From Hygrocybe punicea (taxonomy: Eukaryota > Basidiomycota > Agaricomycetes > Agaricales > Hygrophoraceae): a stretch of 64,000 nt of DNA. Location of the stretch: assembly GCA_963556145.1 (NCBI GenBank), contig OY744466.1:1302001-1366000 (forward strand), written 5' to 3'. The notes beneath the pieces are model-generated. The model was given only the letters and a program-made list of their open reading frames with translations, was not told the DNA's origin and made no database searches. The translations under genes were made by a program, and so were the position numbers. Positions 33,658 to 44,846 of this stretch are shown here, piece after piece. Numbering within the stretch: the first letter of the stretch is position 1; each line of letters begins with the position of its first letter.

Positions 33658-33966
33658 TTATCTGGCTACATCATCAACCTGATCTTCAACTTGAAGTTGA
33701 ACAGCTGAACAGTGGTTTGTGACGATTCTTTCGTAAGACAACTTGAAGCTTGAAACTAGCCAAGAGTTTGGTCGTTGCGGGGAGTCTTGCAGCACGTAGT
33801 ATGCCACGTTGGGCGACGGGCGTGGTAAAGAAAATTTATTTACTTACTGTGCGGCTGCGGCTGCGGCTGCGTCAGCACTGACTCATGGTATAAATACGCT
33901 CTGCCCAATGCCGCCACGAACTTCAAGTTGAACTTGGGCTTAGGCTGCAAGTTTCAGCCAATAATC
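33658..33966. promoter_or_regulatory. promoter region of the C2H2 gene
   Basis: About 300 bp between the Copia element and the C2H2 start. GGTATAAATACGC (about 33888-33900) looks like a TATA box, roughly 70 bp before the ATG. A CTGCGG triplet-like tract (GGCTGCGGCTGCGGCTGCG) lies near 33853. Confidence 0.5.
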
Positions 33967-34925
33967 ATGTCCGAATGTTCTTTCTGTTATCGCACTTTCT
34001 ACACCTACCAGGCGTTGCATGCTCACTGCCGTGACAGGAGCGATCATGCTTACTGTGTTGATTGCGAAAGATTGTTCGTGAATTTCCAGGCTTTGTATCA
34101 GGTAAGGCATTTTCGTCGAATAACAGGAATATTAGTGGCTTATTTCTTCCCCTTCAAGCACATGAAAACGGCAGCAGTGCATCGGGAGATCACCTCTGAA
34201 TCTGACGATTCGGTATCCAGCTCAATCGAGTCAACGTGTTGTGAAGCTTGCAGTAGAAATTTCGTCGACAGGTCAAGTCTCTTGCAACACCTTGCGAGCT
34301 TGAAGCATAATTGGTGTTTCGTATGCTGGCGCGATTTCCGAAGTGCTAGCGCACTGAATCAGGTAAGAGGAATTTCATCTGCGAGAAATAAGTATATCAT
34401 AACAGTCACGAAAACTGCGACTAGCATACGTCTTCGCAAGTACACAAAGCCCGTGATATGAACTGCCCGCTCTGCTCCAAAGCATTTAAAGTTCCATCCG
34501 CAATAGCGTTGCATATCGAGTCTGGCGCGTGCCACAACATCACCCGGCATCAGGTCACTACCGCCATTCACTCACTTCAGGTCGTCCCCACGATTTCGAT
34601 ATCTCGACGGATCCAAGGCCCTCCTGCCTCTAGTGAATCAATCGTGCACTACTCAGCGAGCGAGCGGGCATTCAATGGTATCGCTTATGAATGCTATATC
34701 TGCCATCGCACATTCAACACCCTCGCCTCTCTGAATTCCCATCTCAGTTCTCCGGCCCACGACGCGAACGAATTCAAATGTCCAAAGTGCAAGAGGAACT
34801 ACCAACTAATTTCAGGTTTGATTCAGCATATTGAGAGTGAGGTCTGCGGAGTGGCAAGGTTTCTACAGGTGGAACAATTTGCGAACGACCTGACTGGTCA
34901 GTTCGCCAGATTGTTGAAGCTATGA
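33967..34925 (+). CDS. multi-C2H2 zinc-finger protein
   Basis: Three exons; introns about 34101-34158 (GTAAGG...TTCAAG) and 34363-34421 (GTAAGA...CGACTAG) keep the frame. Starting at ATG 33967, Cys/His clusters include CSFCYRTFYTYQALHAHC, YCVDCERLFVNFQALYQ, CCEACSRNFVDRSSLLQHL, CFVCWRDFRSASALNQ, CPLCSKAFKVPSAIALHI, CYICHRTFNTLASLNSHL and CPKCKRNYQLISGLIQHI. Several have the spacing C-x2-C-x12-H-x4/5-H. The repeated ALxxH pattern and the CPLC...SAIALHIESGAC block mark a family of fungal C2H2 proteins expanded in agaricomycetes. DNA or RNA binding is likely; the target is unknown. Confidence 0.88.
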
Positions 34926-35158
34926 GACATAGGTGGGGGGCAAGAACTCTACGTTGTACAGAATGACCCAGTGACCACTTATCACTCTCTTCCACATCAA
35001 TTCGGAGAATTTTGTTGTTGGAGCTTGCATTGCCACTCGGAAGTCTTTTGTCGCCGATGACTGTTGTAGTAGATGCCCTCAATGAGTGTAACTCGTTGAT
35101 TTACAAGAAATATAATAAACATATAACATATTTAAGGTGTTAGAGAGTCACTGACTCA

Positions 35159-36917
35159 TCAGTGTGCATCCGCATCCAGTTTGCCCCATTTGACGATCCT
35201 TGTAACACCACCGTTCCAATCCTCTACCCGCTTTTGGTTGATAGTACTCACAGTCGACCGATCAGTGCCCACGAAGCCCTCACTGAGACTGGTCGAGACA
35301 ACGTCGATGAGTGTGATGTACCACTCCCCGTGCAACTTTTTTGTAGCCTCTGCATTGTGGTCAAAATAAGTCCAACCTTGAGCCTTCACGTTGGTCCAGA
35401 AGGTGGCATTAGTTTCATCTAAATATGACCGTGACGTGACGGTGAGAATAAAACGATATAGAGAGCGGAGAAACACACCGGAGGTGACCAATACTCGATT
35501 GTCCGGAATGATGAGACCTTTCTTCTCCACCAACTCCGCTTGTACCTCCTTCACCCGCGTGGCGTACGCTGAAAGAGGCGCAAAGCAATCTTCCTGGCGT
35601 ACAGCCTCCCAACAAGCCCCGCCAAAATCGCCATGCCGAATATGCACCGAAATGAACTGTAACCAATATTCAGCTGACCACTTCACACACTCAGAGACAG
35701 AAGACTTGCTGGAGGTATGGCACTCGACGACGGTATTCGGAAAGCGCGCCGCAAGTAAGCCTTCGCGAGGTCTACCAGACGTTTCCGGAATTTCATATGT
35801 TGGGCAACAGCTCTCCACGAGGTATTCCATGGGTCACTCCATTCAAAGTTATCATTGCGGTCTGCCGTGACGAAGTAAAGTATGTCGAAACAAGTCAAAT
35901 GAGTGTCAGGAGGCATCGACATGCCGTTTTGTGATGAAAAGGATGCTTGCAAGTCCTGGGGAAGCACATCACCGGCGGTCGAGGGGTATATTAGTGCGGC
36001 AAGGCGCCAGAAAAGTAAACCCCAATCATATTCTTCACCTTGCTCCGGTCGCCGACGGGTGTTGTGCGGTACAGGGGTATATGCGATGTCAAGGCCTAGG
36101 TATGACGCGAATCTTGTATTATAACGGGGTTGATGTTCATTGAGGTTGCCAGTTGCCCAAGCACTCCAGCAGCCGAGTGGCTCGGCGAGAGACTTTTTTG
36201 ATGGTATTTCTTTAATATCCGACCATTCCAAGATGGGGATGCGTAAGGTTGCTCGAAGATGGGGCAAGTCGAAGACGTCGCTGAATAACAGCACGCCAGC
36301 GGATTCATCTATGCATATAAAAAGTCAGGGCTAAAGGCATAGGATGAGAAAAAGACTTACCGATATGATGGTATGCTACAAATGGAGGGACTACTGGAAC
36401 GCGATTAGCAATTATTCCGAGATATATTAAATTTGCCTATTAATGGAATGAGTATGTGCGCGTGTCCGGCACGCAACTGTACACAGCACCCACGTATGTC
36501 ATCAACGCATTCGCTAGAATAACGCGACAAATAACTGAGCAGGAGGTTTTGCAGTGAAGCTGGACATAAACTGACTGAATCCTCCATCCGTCCACGTTGT
36601 GATGTAATTCGTATTGTTGCGCAGTCTATCTATACCATTCGCTCCAAGTCAACAAGGAAAGATATCTGTGAGTGTGTCAACCATTTACCTCGAAAACTAT
36701 CAGTGACTATGTTTCCCTCAAGGAATGCAGAGGAATGCCAGGGATCTTCTTTGAACGGAAGCGAATGACATCCAGGTGGTGGAGAAAACACTCTGGAGAG
36801 CCAATTTCGCAACGAGGGCCGGTGTGAGGTCAGATAGTGCAGGGAGATCGTCGTGATCACGGCCAGAATTATGGGCCTGAGGATGAATAGCTTCATGAGT
36901 CTGCTATACCGAGTCAT
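35159..36917 (-). CDS. GDP-fucose O-fucosyltransferase-like protein (type II membrane)
   Basis: At ATG 36917 the protein begins with a short basic stretch and one TM helix (LFILRPIILAVITTISLHYL), i.e. a type II Golgi/ER anchor. Exons then give NTNYITTWTDGGFS, a small exon with a central hydrophobic part, NRVPVVPPFVAYHH and LLFSDVFDLPHLRATLRIPILEW, all typical of the fungal PF10250-type O-fucosyltransferase-like family. Later come FISVHIRHGDFGGAC (the nucleotide-sugar-binding HxRxGDF motif) and a C-terminal part with SLSEGFVGTDRSTVSTINQKR, the (G/S)FVGT-x2-S block of these GT-B enzymes. The acceptor is unknown. Introns are 50-60 nt; the borders of the exon near 36410-36530 are uncertain. Confidence 0.83.
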
Positions 36918-37337
36918 GTCGGTCAGTGTGAATGACAATGATGGCTGCAAAGAAATGTCAGTTGGATGGTCCAATAGGCCTAGGGTATTCAAACTATCCT
37001 TACATCTGATTCCATCGGGAAATCGGTGAGGCGCTGGCATGACCGGGGTTGATACAGGGTCATGCATAATAACAGGCCCCTGGAAGCTCCCCAAGATGTC
37101 TGTCCGGTTTTTCGAGAGCCTCACAATGACCAAAACTTTGTCCGGATGTTGCAGATTTGGGAGGTGCAGGACCGAGAATTTTGTCCACCGATTGTGGATT
37201 TCAGGTGTGCCACGCTAGCACCGCCAAAATGGAAATCACTGTTAGAATCGCCGTTGCTGCTATATCCAGACATGGATTTGCAAAATCATACAATGATGGT
37301 AGGATGACGAGCCCAAAGTCTTGGAGGCTGAAACAGG
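36918..37337. other. intergenic, O-fucosyltransferase promoter
   Basis: The frame upstream of the chosen ATG stays open to 37133, but that extension would hide the TM anchor far inside the protein. Nothing else seen. Confidence 0.45.
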
Positions 37338-37346
37338 GTTGTGTAT

Positions 37347-37931
37347 GACGTGACAGCACATTTATTACCTCCCGCGCGATTTGAGTTTTCCTGCGATTTG
37401 AGTTTCCCCGTGCAATTTCAGTTGCCATGATTTCTAAGTAAGCAACCTTAGGTGACTACAAGCTTCATTCTATTTCTTATCTATGTACTTAAATAGTCTT
37501 ATGTAGCTCAAGTAACTGGTAACTACTTTGTAGCAAGCTCTGTGGAATGTGAAGTAGCCTCAGCTCGAGGGAGAACTCGCCTTTTTTTTGGTTGTCTCAT
37601 TTTAGGCAAGTCCCTTGATGGAGATCCGATCGAATGACCCGATCGTTGGTGAGTCCAGACCATCACCATGACAGTAATTCAAATATGTCAATTATCACAT
37701 GATCTCCATGAGTTCTACTTCACATTCCATAGAGCTTGCTACAAAGTAGTTACCAGTTACTTGAGCTACATAAGACTATTTAAGTACATAGATAAGAAAT
37801 AGAATGAAGCTTGTAGTCACCTAAGGTTGCTTACTTAGAAATCATGGCAACTGAAATTGCACGGGGAAACTCAAATCGCAGGAAAACTCAAATTGCGCAG
37901 GAAGTAATAAATGTGCAGTTGTCACGTCATA
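37347..37931. mobile_element. Mutator-like foldback element with ~210-bp inverted repeats
   Basis: Two arms of about 210 bp (37347-37560 and 37715-37931) are near-identical reverse complements, outermost block GACGTGACA / TGTCACGTC. They are flanked by the 9-bp direct repeat GTTGTGTAT (37338-37346, 37932-37940), matching the 9-bp duplications of Mutator-like elements. The centre (about 150 bp) has no coding capacity. A short open frame across the arms is a by-product. Confidence 0.75.
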
Positions 37932-38255
37932 GTTGTGTATAATGTTGCTGCAGCCTCAGTGGCAACATCAGACCAATATCCACAGCATAAATCACATCAG
38001 AAAAACCTGATTTCTGGTCATAGCATTGGGCCAATTTCCATAATAGGCATAGTGGTCATAGCAAACTCATAGCATCAACTAATTTCCATAGTAGACATAG
38101 CATTCCAGAGCATTACTTGCTTGCTATATAGTTCTGTAAAGTAGGCTGATACTATTCTAGCTCTCGAAAACCTAAGCTACACACTGGCACTTGGCAACTC
38201 ACCTGGTGACCAGGGGGTGGGTGCACCACTCCCCCAGCCTTGCTTTGCTTGGCGT

Positions 38256-38575
38256 TAGGGAAATGCAGGGATAAGGGTAAATCCTTTTCCGCAGGTATCC
38301 GTACTCTTAAGAGTACGAGTACGGATACAGATTCTCGTATCCGTGGGCTTCAAAATGAGCCGGAGATCATCCAAAACGGTCAAGAATTGACTGAGATAGA
38401 GACTAAACATTGATTGGACTCTATCTCAGTCAATTCTTGACCGTTTTGGATGATCTCCAGCTCATTTTGATCGCGAATCCGTGGGTAAAATCCGTGGATA
38501 TTGCATCCGTATCTGTGGGGAGTACGAGTACGGATACAGACAAATGTATCCTGGGATTACCCCTGCATTTCCCTA
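38256..38575. mobile_element. 320-bp hAT-type MITE, copy 1
   Basis: Starts TAGGGAAATGCAGGG and ends with the inverted CCCTGCATTTCCCTA. Flanked by a perfect 8-bp duplication CTTGGCGT (38248-38255, 38576-38583). A strong internal hairpin with about 50-bp arms has its loop near 38405. The same element lies at 51477-51796 in the opposite orientation. Confidence 0.93.
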
Positions 38576-38583
38576 CTTGGCGT

Positions 38584-39080
38584 TGTTGCCGTGGCCCTTG
38601 CCCTTGCTGTTGCTGTCATTGTTGTTGTCATTTTAGTCATTGTCATTTTTGTTGTGGCCATTTGCATTTGTGTTTGCATTTGCATTTGTGTTTCCCAGGT
38701 CAAATTGTAGTTGTACCTGTAAATTTTGTAAGTAAAAGAAAGAAAAAACTGTGACAGACCAGGTAACCGGTCACACTAACAGTTTTGTTCATTTTCTGAT
38801 GTACCCTCTGTATCTACCTTAAAAAGAAATATGCAGAATTACTGATATACATCTTATCTCTGACCTTGTGTAGTATCAGAATTTTACAAGCACTATTGCA
38901 GGTGCTATGAATTTTTCTTTGCGGCATGCACCAAACTGGCCAAGTATGGATTACTCAGTCAACCGTGGGAAATTTCCAAGGCAAATTCTATTGATGTTAC
39001 AGGCCCCATAGGGGGGTATCAAAAAAGTCCAAAATACATGTACACGATACAACAAACATGAGGAAAGCAAAAAGAGAGGC
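38584..39080. other. low-complexity sequence
   Basis: G/T-rich degenerate triplets and hexamers (GTTGTT, TTTGCA) up to about 38720, then unique-looking AT-rich DNA. CCGGTCACACT at 38767-38777 pairs with AGTGTGACCGG at 42100-42110 and may mark the ends of the pogo element. Confidence 0.4.
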
Positions 39081-41294
39081 CTAAGACCGCCTGGTAGAAC
39101 ATGTGCTCTGCCGCAAGTTGATTGTTGGTGCTGGTGCCATCTCACCCTCATCTTCATTGTGTGACCCATCCGATTCAATAATCATGCGACGGGGACGGGG
39201 ACGGTGAGAGGGAGGTGAGGATGGTTCCTCAGACGAGTCAGTAGCTGGCGCTGGCAGCCGTTTCTTCCTCCTGGTAGCAGGGGCTCTCTTCCTCTTCTTC
39301 TCTGCTTCAGAAGTTTTCTGAAGGCGCTTCTGCTCCTGTTCCAGGCGTCATGCTGCTTTCCAAGCATCTATTGCTGCACGCTTCACTGCTTGTTCGGTGG
39401 CTTGCTTTGCCAACTTCTCCTCTCGTTCACGGGCCTTCTCTGCTGCTACAGCTGCCTTTGCATCATTTTCAAGCTTCTTGCGACACTCTTTGAACATACC
39501 AGCAGCCTCCTTGAACAGCTCCTTCATGTGCAACTCCCAGTCAGCCCAAGCAAGCACATCTAAGGCTTCATTGCCCGTCATATGATGGGGATGTGAGGTT
39601 GTCTCCTTCTTCTTGCCCTTTTTCTCCTTTCCAAAGGCACGCTTGCACAGCTTTTCATTCTCCATATCCATCAGGATCATCTGGGTGTGATCCATCTGGA
39701 TCTGCTCAATGCTGGCCTTCACGATTGCATGAAGTTCAGAGAGTTGCTGCTGGAGGGCATTGCGTGATGCAAAAGCTGGCAAGGGAGGGGGCAGACTGAT
39801 GAGGAGATAGTGAACTTGTTCCTTTGTGAGCATAGTGTTGTCTTGGGCATGGTTGTTGATGTTGATGGTTTGGATGGGCTGGTTACGTAAGTGATGCTTG
39901 GGTGTGACATGGACGTGTTGGGGTCCTTCTCCAAAAATGGAAGCAGGAACGTTGGAAACTTAGCAGGAAGTGATTGTGCGGCCTGTGTAGTTGTGTTCTT
40001 TGTGGGTTCAAATAACAGTGGGGGAATTGCCTCAGGGTTCAGAGGCCAAAGCCCAGTTTTCGCAAACGCAGAGATGATCGTGGAAGGCTTAAACACAATT
40101 TGCCTGGCCTTGCTATAATAGAAGAGGAGATTCGTTTTCGAGATGGCAATATATGTGCGTGTAACCTTCGTGACCTGTGATTTCCAACAGCTCGCTAAGG
40201 GACCAAACATGCCAACATCACATGGCTGAAGTGTATGGGTGGTGTGTGATGGGAGACAAACAACAATGATGCGATGTGCAGCAGAAAATTTGCAAAAGCG
40301 ATATGTACAATGGGAATTGTGTCCATTGAGAATGAGGAGAAGATAGCCATTACTTGTATTGCGTTTGGCTGTGGCTGGCTTGAAATCCCATTCTAGCCAT
40401 TTCAATCCTAACTCTTGGTCTGTCCACCCTTTCGGCGAGTGCGAGATGCTGTTGGGATATGAGTATCAAGTCTCTAGATAGATGCAAACATATGTGAACA
40501 TACCTGGCATTGCAGGGGTTCACTCTACCCCATTCGAGATTCCGGTGTGCTCCCTGGAATATTACTGATGGCTGGATGGTCGTGCCGTCGGCAGAAATAC
40601 ACTCGATGACGGTGATGAGCTCACGGTTTCCATCTTCAACTTGATAAACAGTTTTCTGGTCATGGTCAATGAGAGCTGCAACTCAAGTGCTGATCCCTAA
40701 CTGAATCCCCTTCTCATCCATGTTGTAAATGTTCTCCGGAGAAATGTCGTATTCCTCGATGAGGCCTTTCAATAGATCGAAGTATTCTTTGATGATGGCA
40801 CGGTTTAATGATCGTGCATGGCACTGTTCCAATGACATTGTCCATTTGACTTTGAGGTCCGGATGTCGAGCCATGAAACATTTTCCCCACGAAGCACCAA
40901 CTGCTTTCCCACATATGTCAGACGCATAGTCTTGCAGGATACTGGGTGTCACCGGTATTCCTCGCTGGCCCATGACCTTTATCCATTCAACAAGGATGGC
41001 TTCTTGGGCTGGCGCGAGCTTCTGTTGATGAGTGTGGGCCAATTTGCGGGTTTGGACACCATGAAAATGGCCAGTAAGGGTGCTCCTTGGTACACCAAAG
41101 GCCTTCGCAGCTTCCCGAAGCGAAAGAGTCGGGAGGCCATTAGGTCATGTCCCAGCTTCGGCAATGGCCATTAAAGCCATCAAAATACGTTCTTCTTGTG
41201 GAAGAGATGCTATGTCTGGTGCATCGTCAGAGGTTGGGGTGACAGGTGAGGATGGGGTGACAGGCAAGGTTGGGATGGGTGGAGATGGCATCAT
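39081..41294 (-). pseudogene. dead pogo-type (DDE_1) transposase
   Basis: Reading leftwards: a HTH region (LPTLSLREAAKAFGVPRSTL), a CENP-B/Tc5-like domain (LAPAQEAILVEWIKVMGQRG, WGKCFMARHPDLKVKW), then the catalytic domain with NMDEKGIQLG (first Asp), LILNGHNSHCTYRF (the second Asp is Asn) and LQPCDVGMFGPL (third Asp). The lysine-rich tail (MLTKEQVHYLLISLPPPLP, ENEKLCKRAFGKEKK) is typical of basidiomycete pogo elements. The gene is broken by TGA codons at 41145, 40683 and 39348, a frameshift near 39830 and the D-to-N change. ATG 41294 is a plausible start. Confidence 0.88.
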
Positions 41295-42232
41295 GGGAAA
41301 GCGAAAGGAAGGCGCTGCGGGATGGGAAGGCAAAAGGAAGGTGTTGTGGGATGGGAAGGCATGAACACAAAAAATATATAGGTTTGAGCACTGCGGACCT
41401 GCAGGTAGTCGCAAGGACATGAAATGGAAGGACCAAGGCTGTTCAAGGTTGGTGATTGCTGAGATAATGTAGATAATCAAGTCAAACATCAACAAACCCT
41501 CAATAAAAACAATGGTTTGAACCTATGATTGGTCAGGATTGAGAGATTTTTGCTCAAGGCAGAGGCATGGCCATCATAGCAATCGATTGACTGATAAGAA
41601 GGCGCTGAGCGGTGGGTGACTTTCAAGTGTAAAAAAAAAAATCACTAAAAATATGAGATAGACACATTAGACAAGCCCTACAGATGTGTTATCACTCACC
41701 AAAAGGACCAGCCGAAATTGTTGCCAGAACGTGCCATACACCCCCTCACTTTCCTATGGTTGACATCGGTAGTAAGGAGCAAAGGTAACAATAAAATGAG
41801 AGATTCGAAGAAATTGCAGCATCCAGGCAGCAATGGAGGACGTGGGGGTTCTCCCACTGGGGGAGCAAGTGGAATGGGATGAAGACACAATGATGCGGCA
41901 TAGTGATGACATGATACATGTCTGAGGTAGCCAAACACAGGTCAACAACAATCAGCAGTGGTCTAGCTCATGAAATACTAAACGGATCTGGGTCAAAATT
42001 GACAGGTAACTAGTCCACATGTATTAGTTCACTATTATCATTTTTGAATGGGATAAAAGTGCCTCAGAATGGTGGAAAATGGAGTGTGACTGAGTAGCCA
42101 GTGTGACCGGCTTTATGAACTCCAACAGTAGCAGAGACCAGCTTTATACTGGTCTCTGCCTTGTCGTTCAATGCATTGCGTTCAACTTGAATGTGATGTG
42201 TGACTTGTGTGACATATAGTCATGAGTTACCC
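41295..42232. other. non-coding remainder of the pogo region
   Basis: Probably the 5' non-coding end of the pogo element and old flanking repeats. A poly-A run lies at 41631-41641. Minus-strand frames at 41696-41951 show no family features. Confidence 0.4.
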
Positions 42233-42240
42233 ATCGTGGG

Positions 42241-42333
42241 CACCTGACCTTCCCACACTACAAGCCTTATAATAGTGGTTGAGACATGTGTTCAACCACT
42301 ATTATAAGGCTTGTAGTGTGGGAAGGTCAGGTG
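42241..42333. mobile_element. 93-bp hairpin MITE
   Basis: Perfect inverted arms of 42 bp (42241-42282 and 42292-42333, outer end CACCTGACC) with a 9-nt loop. Flanking octamers ATCGTGGG (42233-42240) and ATTGTGGG (42334-42341) look like an 8-bp target duplication with one C/T difference. Confidence 0.75.
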
Positions 42334-43070
42334 ATTGTGGGTATGGGTACAGCCATGGATCACAAAAGTGAGACCCAGACCTGGACCCATGGCAAAACCC
42401 ATGGCAAAACCCACAGGTTTACCTGTACCTGTGATATTCACTACCTAGGGTCAACCCTGGCCTGGCCCTTTAGGCCCAGGGCTAGGCCGGTGATTAGCTG
42501 GCCCTGCCTTCCCTTCAAGGGCCAAGGGCCAAGTCAGTAAACAGCTGGCCCTGGCCTGGCCCACTTAGATTTCAGGGTACATATATGTGGTTTAGCTTAC
42601 TCTAACCATGCATTTCCCAAAACACCAAGCTTATATAGTTAGTTCCCATAGTTGGAGATCCTTTTAGCCTTGGGATCCCCCACAGGTGCATAACTCCACA
42701 GTATAAAAGGCTACCAAAAATAGCTCATGACTATCTAGCGATACCTACAACTTGAACCTGTACAGCTGAGCACATGCACTGAAGATCCTTGATAATGCAA
42801 AATGAAGAAATTCAAATTTAGCGGACTGCAAAAGCTACAAGCTGGATATACAGATAAAAGGCTTGATGTGGAAAGAGAGAATATATTGGAGATTTTGACT
42901 TTAATAATGACTATGTAGATTAGAATACTGCTAATGGAGAGCACATATGGACAAATTTTTGAGATAGAGGGCACTGACCCTGGGCTGACCCTAACCTGGC
43001 CTGATGGAAGAAAATTCTAATTATTGATGCCACACCTGTTTCTTCCTCTCCAATAAAGCCATATCTTCCT

Positions 43071-43256
43071 TTGCAAAATGAAGAATCCAAGTTGCCAACC
43101 CAAATTCCATCTCCCCAATGGCTGCCAACTCCATTCAATTCAAAAAGACAATGTCCTCAATGGTGTAAAGCTTGTGGGTATAAACAAGTGCGCCAGCATA
43201 GCATGAGAAAGCTTTGCCATGTTTGTTGTGAACTGGATGGCTGTCAAGTGCTTTAA
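43071..43256 (+). pseudogene. Cys-rich remnant
   Basis: A 61-residue frame contains the spacing C-x4-C-x2-C-x11-MRKLC-x2-CC-x4-C. This resembles Cys/His clusters found in repeat-associated basidiomycete proteins (pattern MRKxCxxHC...GGC). There is no start context or supporting exons, so it is at best a fragment. Confidence 0.25.
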
Positions 43257-43773
43257 GCTATGGTTTCAAATCAGGGTAGTCAATGGCACCATCCCAGTTC
43301 TGAGCAGTTCACTTTGAAGCCAGTGGTGTCATTTGGAGTGGAGGAGAGCATGAGTCATCTTGAGAAGGGCACTGATGAAAGCAATTGTCATGGTTACCAT
43401 TCATGCTCATCATCATCATCATCATCATCACTTGCATCCAGGGAGGAGGTTCAGAAGCCTGAGAACTAACTTCAATGGGCTGTTGAGAGGATCCATTTCT
43501 TCAGCTGAGCTTGTCATATGCACTTGTCAACAAGGTCAGGTGGGGTGTTGATGCTCACAAGCTGGTGTGCCTACAATGTAAGTGACCAGGAATGAGACTC
43601 AGATGAAATGAAATTGAGGGCCACATACCAACAATAGTGAATGGCACAGGTAACCCATGGGTATTCCATGGCTACCTGTACCCATACCTGTGGAAACCCA
43701 TACCCATGCCACGGGTATGGGTAACCCGCAGGTTTACCCACGGGTCTATGCCAGAGGTGCCCAACCTCCCATT

Positions 43774-43828
43774 ACCTTGTGAACACAGCACCAACATCGA
43801 TTGACATTGTGCTGCATCTTCGTGAGGT
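43774..43828. repeat. TCAATTGA-type dyad, copy B
   Basis: Centre TCGATTGA at 43797-43804, left arm ACCTTGTGAACACAGCAC, right arm GTGCTGCATCTTCGTGAGGT. Confidence 0.55.
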
Positions 43829-43894
43829 GACTTGGGTGGGCCTCCTTGTCTCCTCCTTGTCTCCCCCTTGTCTCCTAGGTGATATCCCCAACTG

Positions 43895-43949
43895 ACCTCG
43901 CGAATGTGGTGCCGATGTCAATTGACATGGTGGCACTGGTTCACGATGT
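43895..43949. repeat. TCAATTGA dyad, copy C
   Basis: Centre at 43918-43925, arms ACCTCGCGAATGTGGTGCC and GGCACTGGTTCACGATGT. Confidence 0.55.
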
Positions 43950-44637
43950 GGGTTGAGGGTGTGCCGTCACCAGCGTATTTGGTGGCGGTTTGGCCATTGG
44001 TGCTGCTCTTGGCATCTGTCATTGGCCCACTGGTTGAGGTGGGTGGGGGTGGGGGTGGGGGTTGGGGAGCATCTGCGGCTGTAGTCAGTAGCAATGTATA
44101 ATAATAATAAAAAGACATACCTGCTGCAGTGGGTGGTAGGTGCACCACCCCCACTGCTCCTCTCTTTGCCTTCATTTTCTGTTGCCGCCACGCTTGCCAT
44201 TATCATTGTTTGCCATCACCGTGGCTTGCCATCATTGCAGTTGCCATCATTGTGGTTGTGGTTGCGGTCCTCATCCCTGTTGTCCTTGTCCTTTTTGTCC
44301 CCATCCTCATAGTTGGTTTCATTGTTGTGGTTGTGTGGTGTGTCTGTAGTTGTCTGGTTAGTCAGTATGATAGAACTATATAAATAAATACCTATTGCAG
44401 CGGGGGTGCACCACTCCCCGCTGCTCTTTTGGTCTCCTAACCTTGTCCATCTTCATTTCGTTACTGTTGGTTTTCGTTTGGTCTTGCTGTTGCCGCGTAG
44501 TCGAGGTCAAGTCGTGTGTCATGGGATTGTGACATTACCTGTGAAAAACCCATGGACCCATGGCATGGGTATGGGTAAATCACAGGTCCTGATTTGGCTA
44601 CCTGTACCCATACCCGCGCGGACCCATACCCATGACC

Positions 44638-44838
44638 TAGTGTTGCCTCAACTTGGCTGGTCAGGAAAAGCTGATCCCGGTTCTGATTTTTTGGTGCACA
44701 ACCAGCTTTCTCACAGGCTAATATTTTGTAGCTATAGACCATAGCTACAAAATATTAGCCTGTGAGAAAGCTGGTTGTGCACCAAAAAATCAGAACCGGG
44801 ATCAGCTTTTCCTGACCAGCCGAGTTGAGGCAACACTA
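44638..44838. mobile_element. 201-bp hairpin hAT MITE
   Basis: Begins TAGTGTTGCCTCAACTTGG and ends with its inverted copy; the two halves pair over about 95 bp with almost no mismatch (one near the outer end). Flanked by the 8-bp duplication CCATGACC (44630-44637, 44839-44846). It sits inside older CCCATACCC-type repeats. Confidence 0.9.
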
Positions 44839-44846
44839 CCATGACC

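Larger units (their letters stand above)
42342..44629. repeat. hAT-like debris: CCCATACCCATG-type repeats, palindromes and simple repeats
   Basis: Many short blocks built from ACCCATACCCATG / CATGGGTATGGGT and ACAGGTA occur at 42340-42430, 43640-43750 and 44535-44637, in both orientations, as in subterminal regions of fungal hAT elements. Also present: (CTG)n-poor CTGGCC-rich DNA at 42465-42570, (ATC)n at 43402-43430, a GGGTGG run near 44040 and two dyads listed separately. No intact gene. Confidence 0.5.

Noticed and set aside
37201..37428. 75-residue frame across the left arm of the foldback element
   Set aside because: Runs over the boundary of an inverted repeat; the same words appear inverted on the other side, so it is repeat sequence.
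38767..42110. CCGGTCACACT / AGTGTGACCGG as terminal repeats of the pogo element
   Set aside because: Only 11 bp match, no TA duplication was seen and the words are not at a clear boundary; mentioned only as a candidate.
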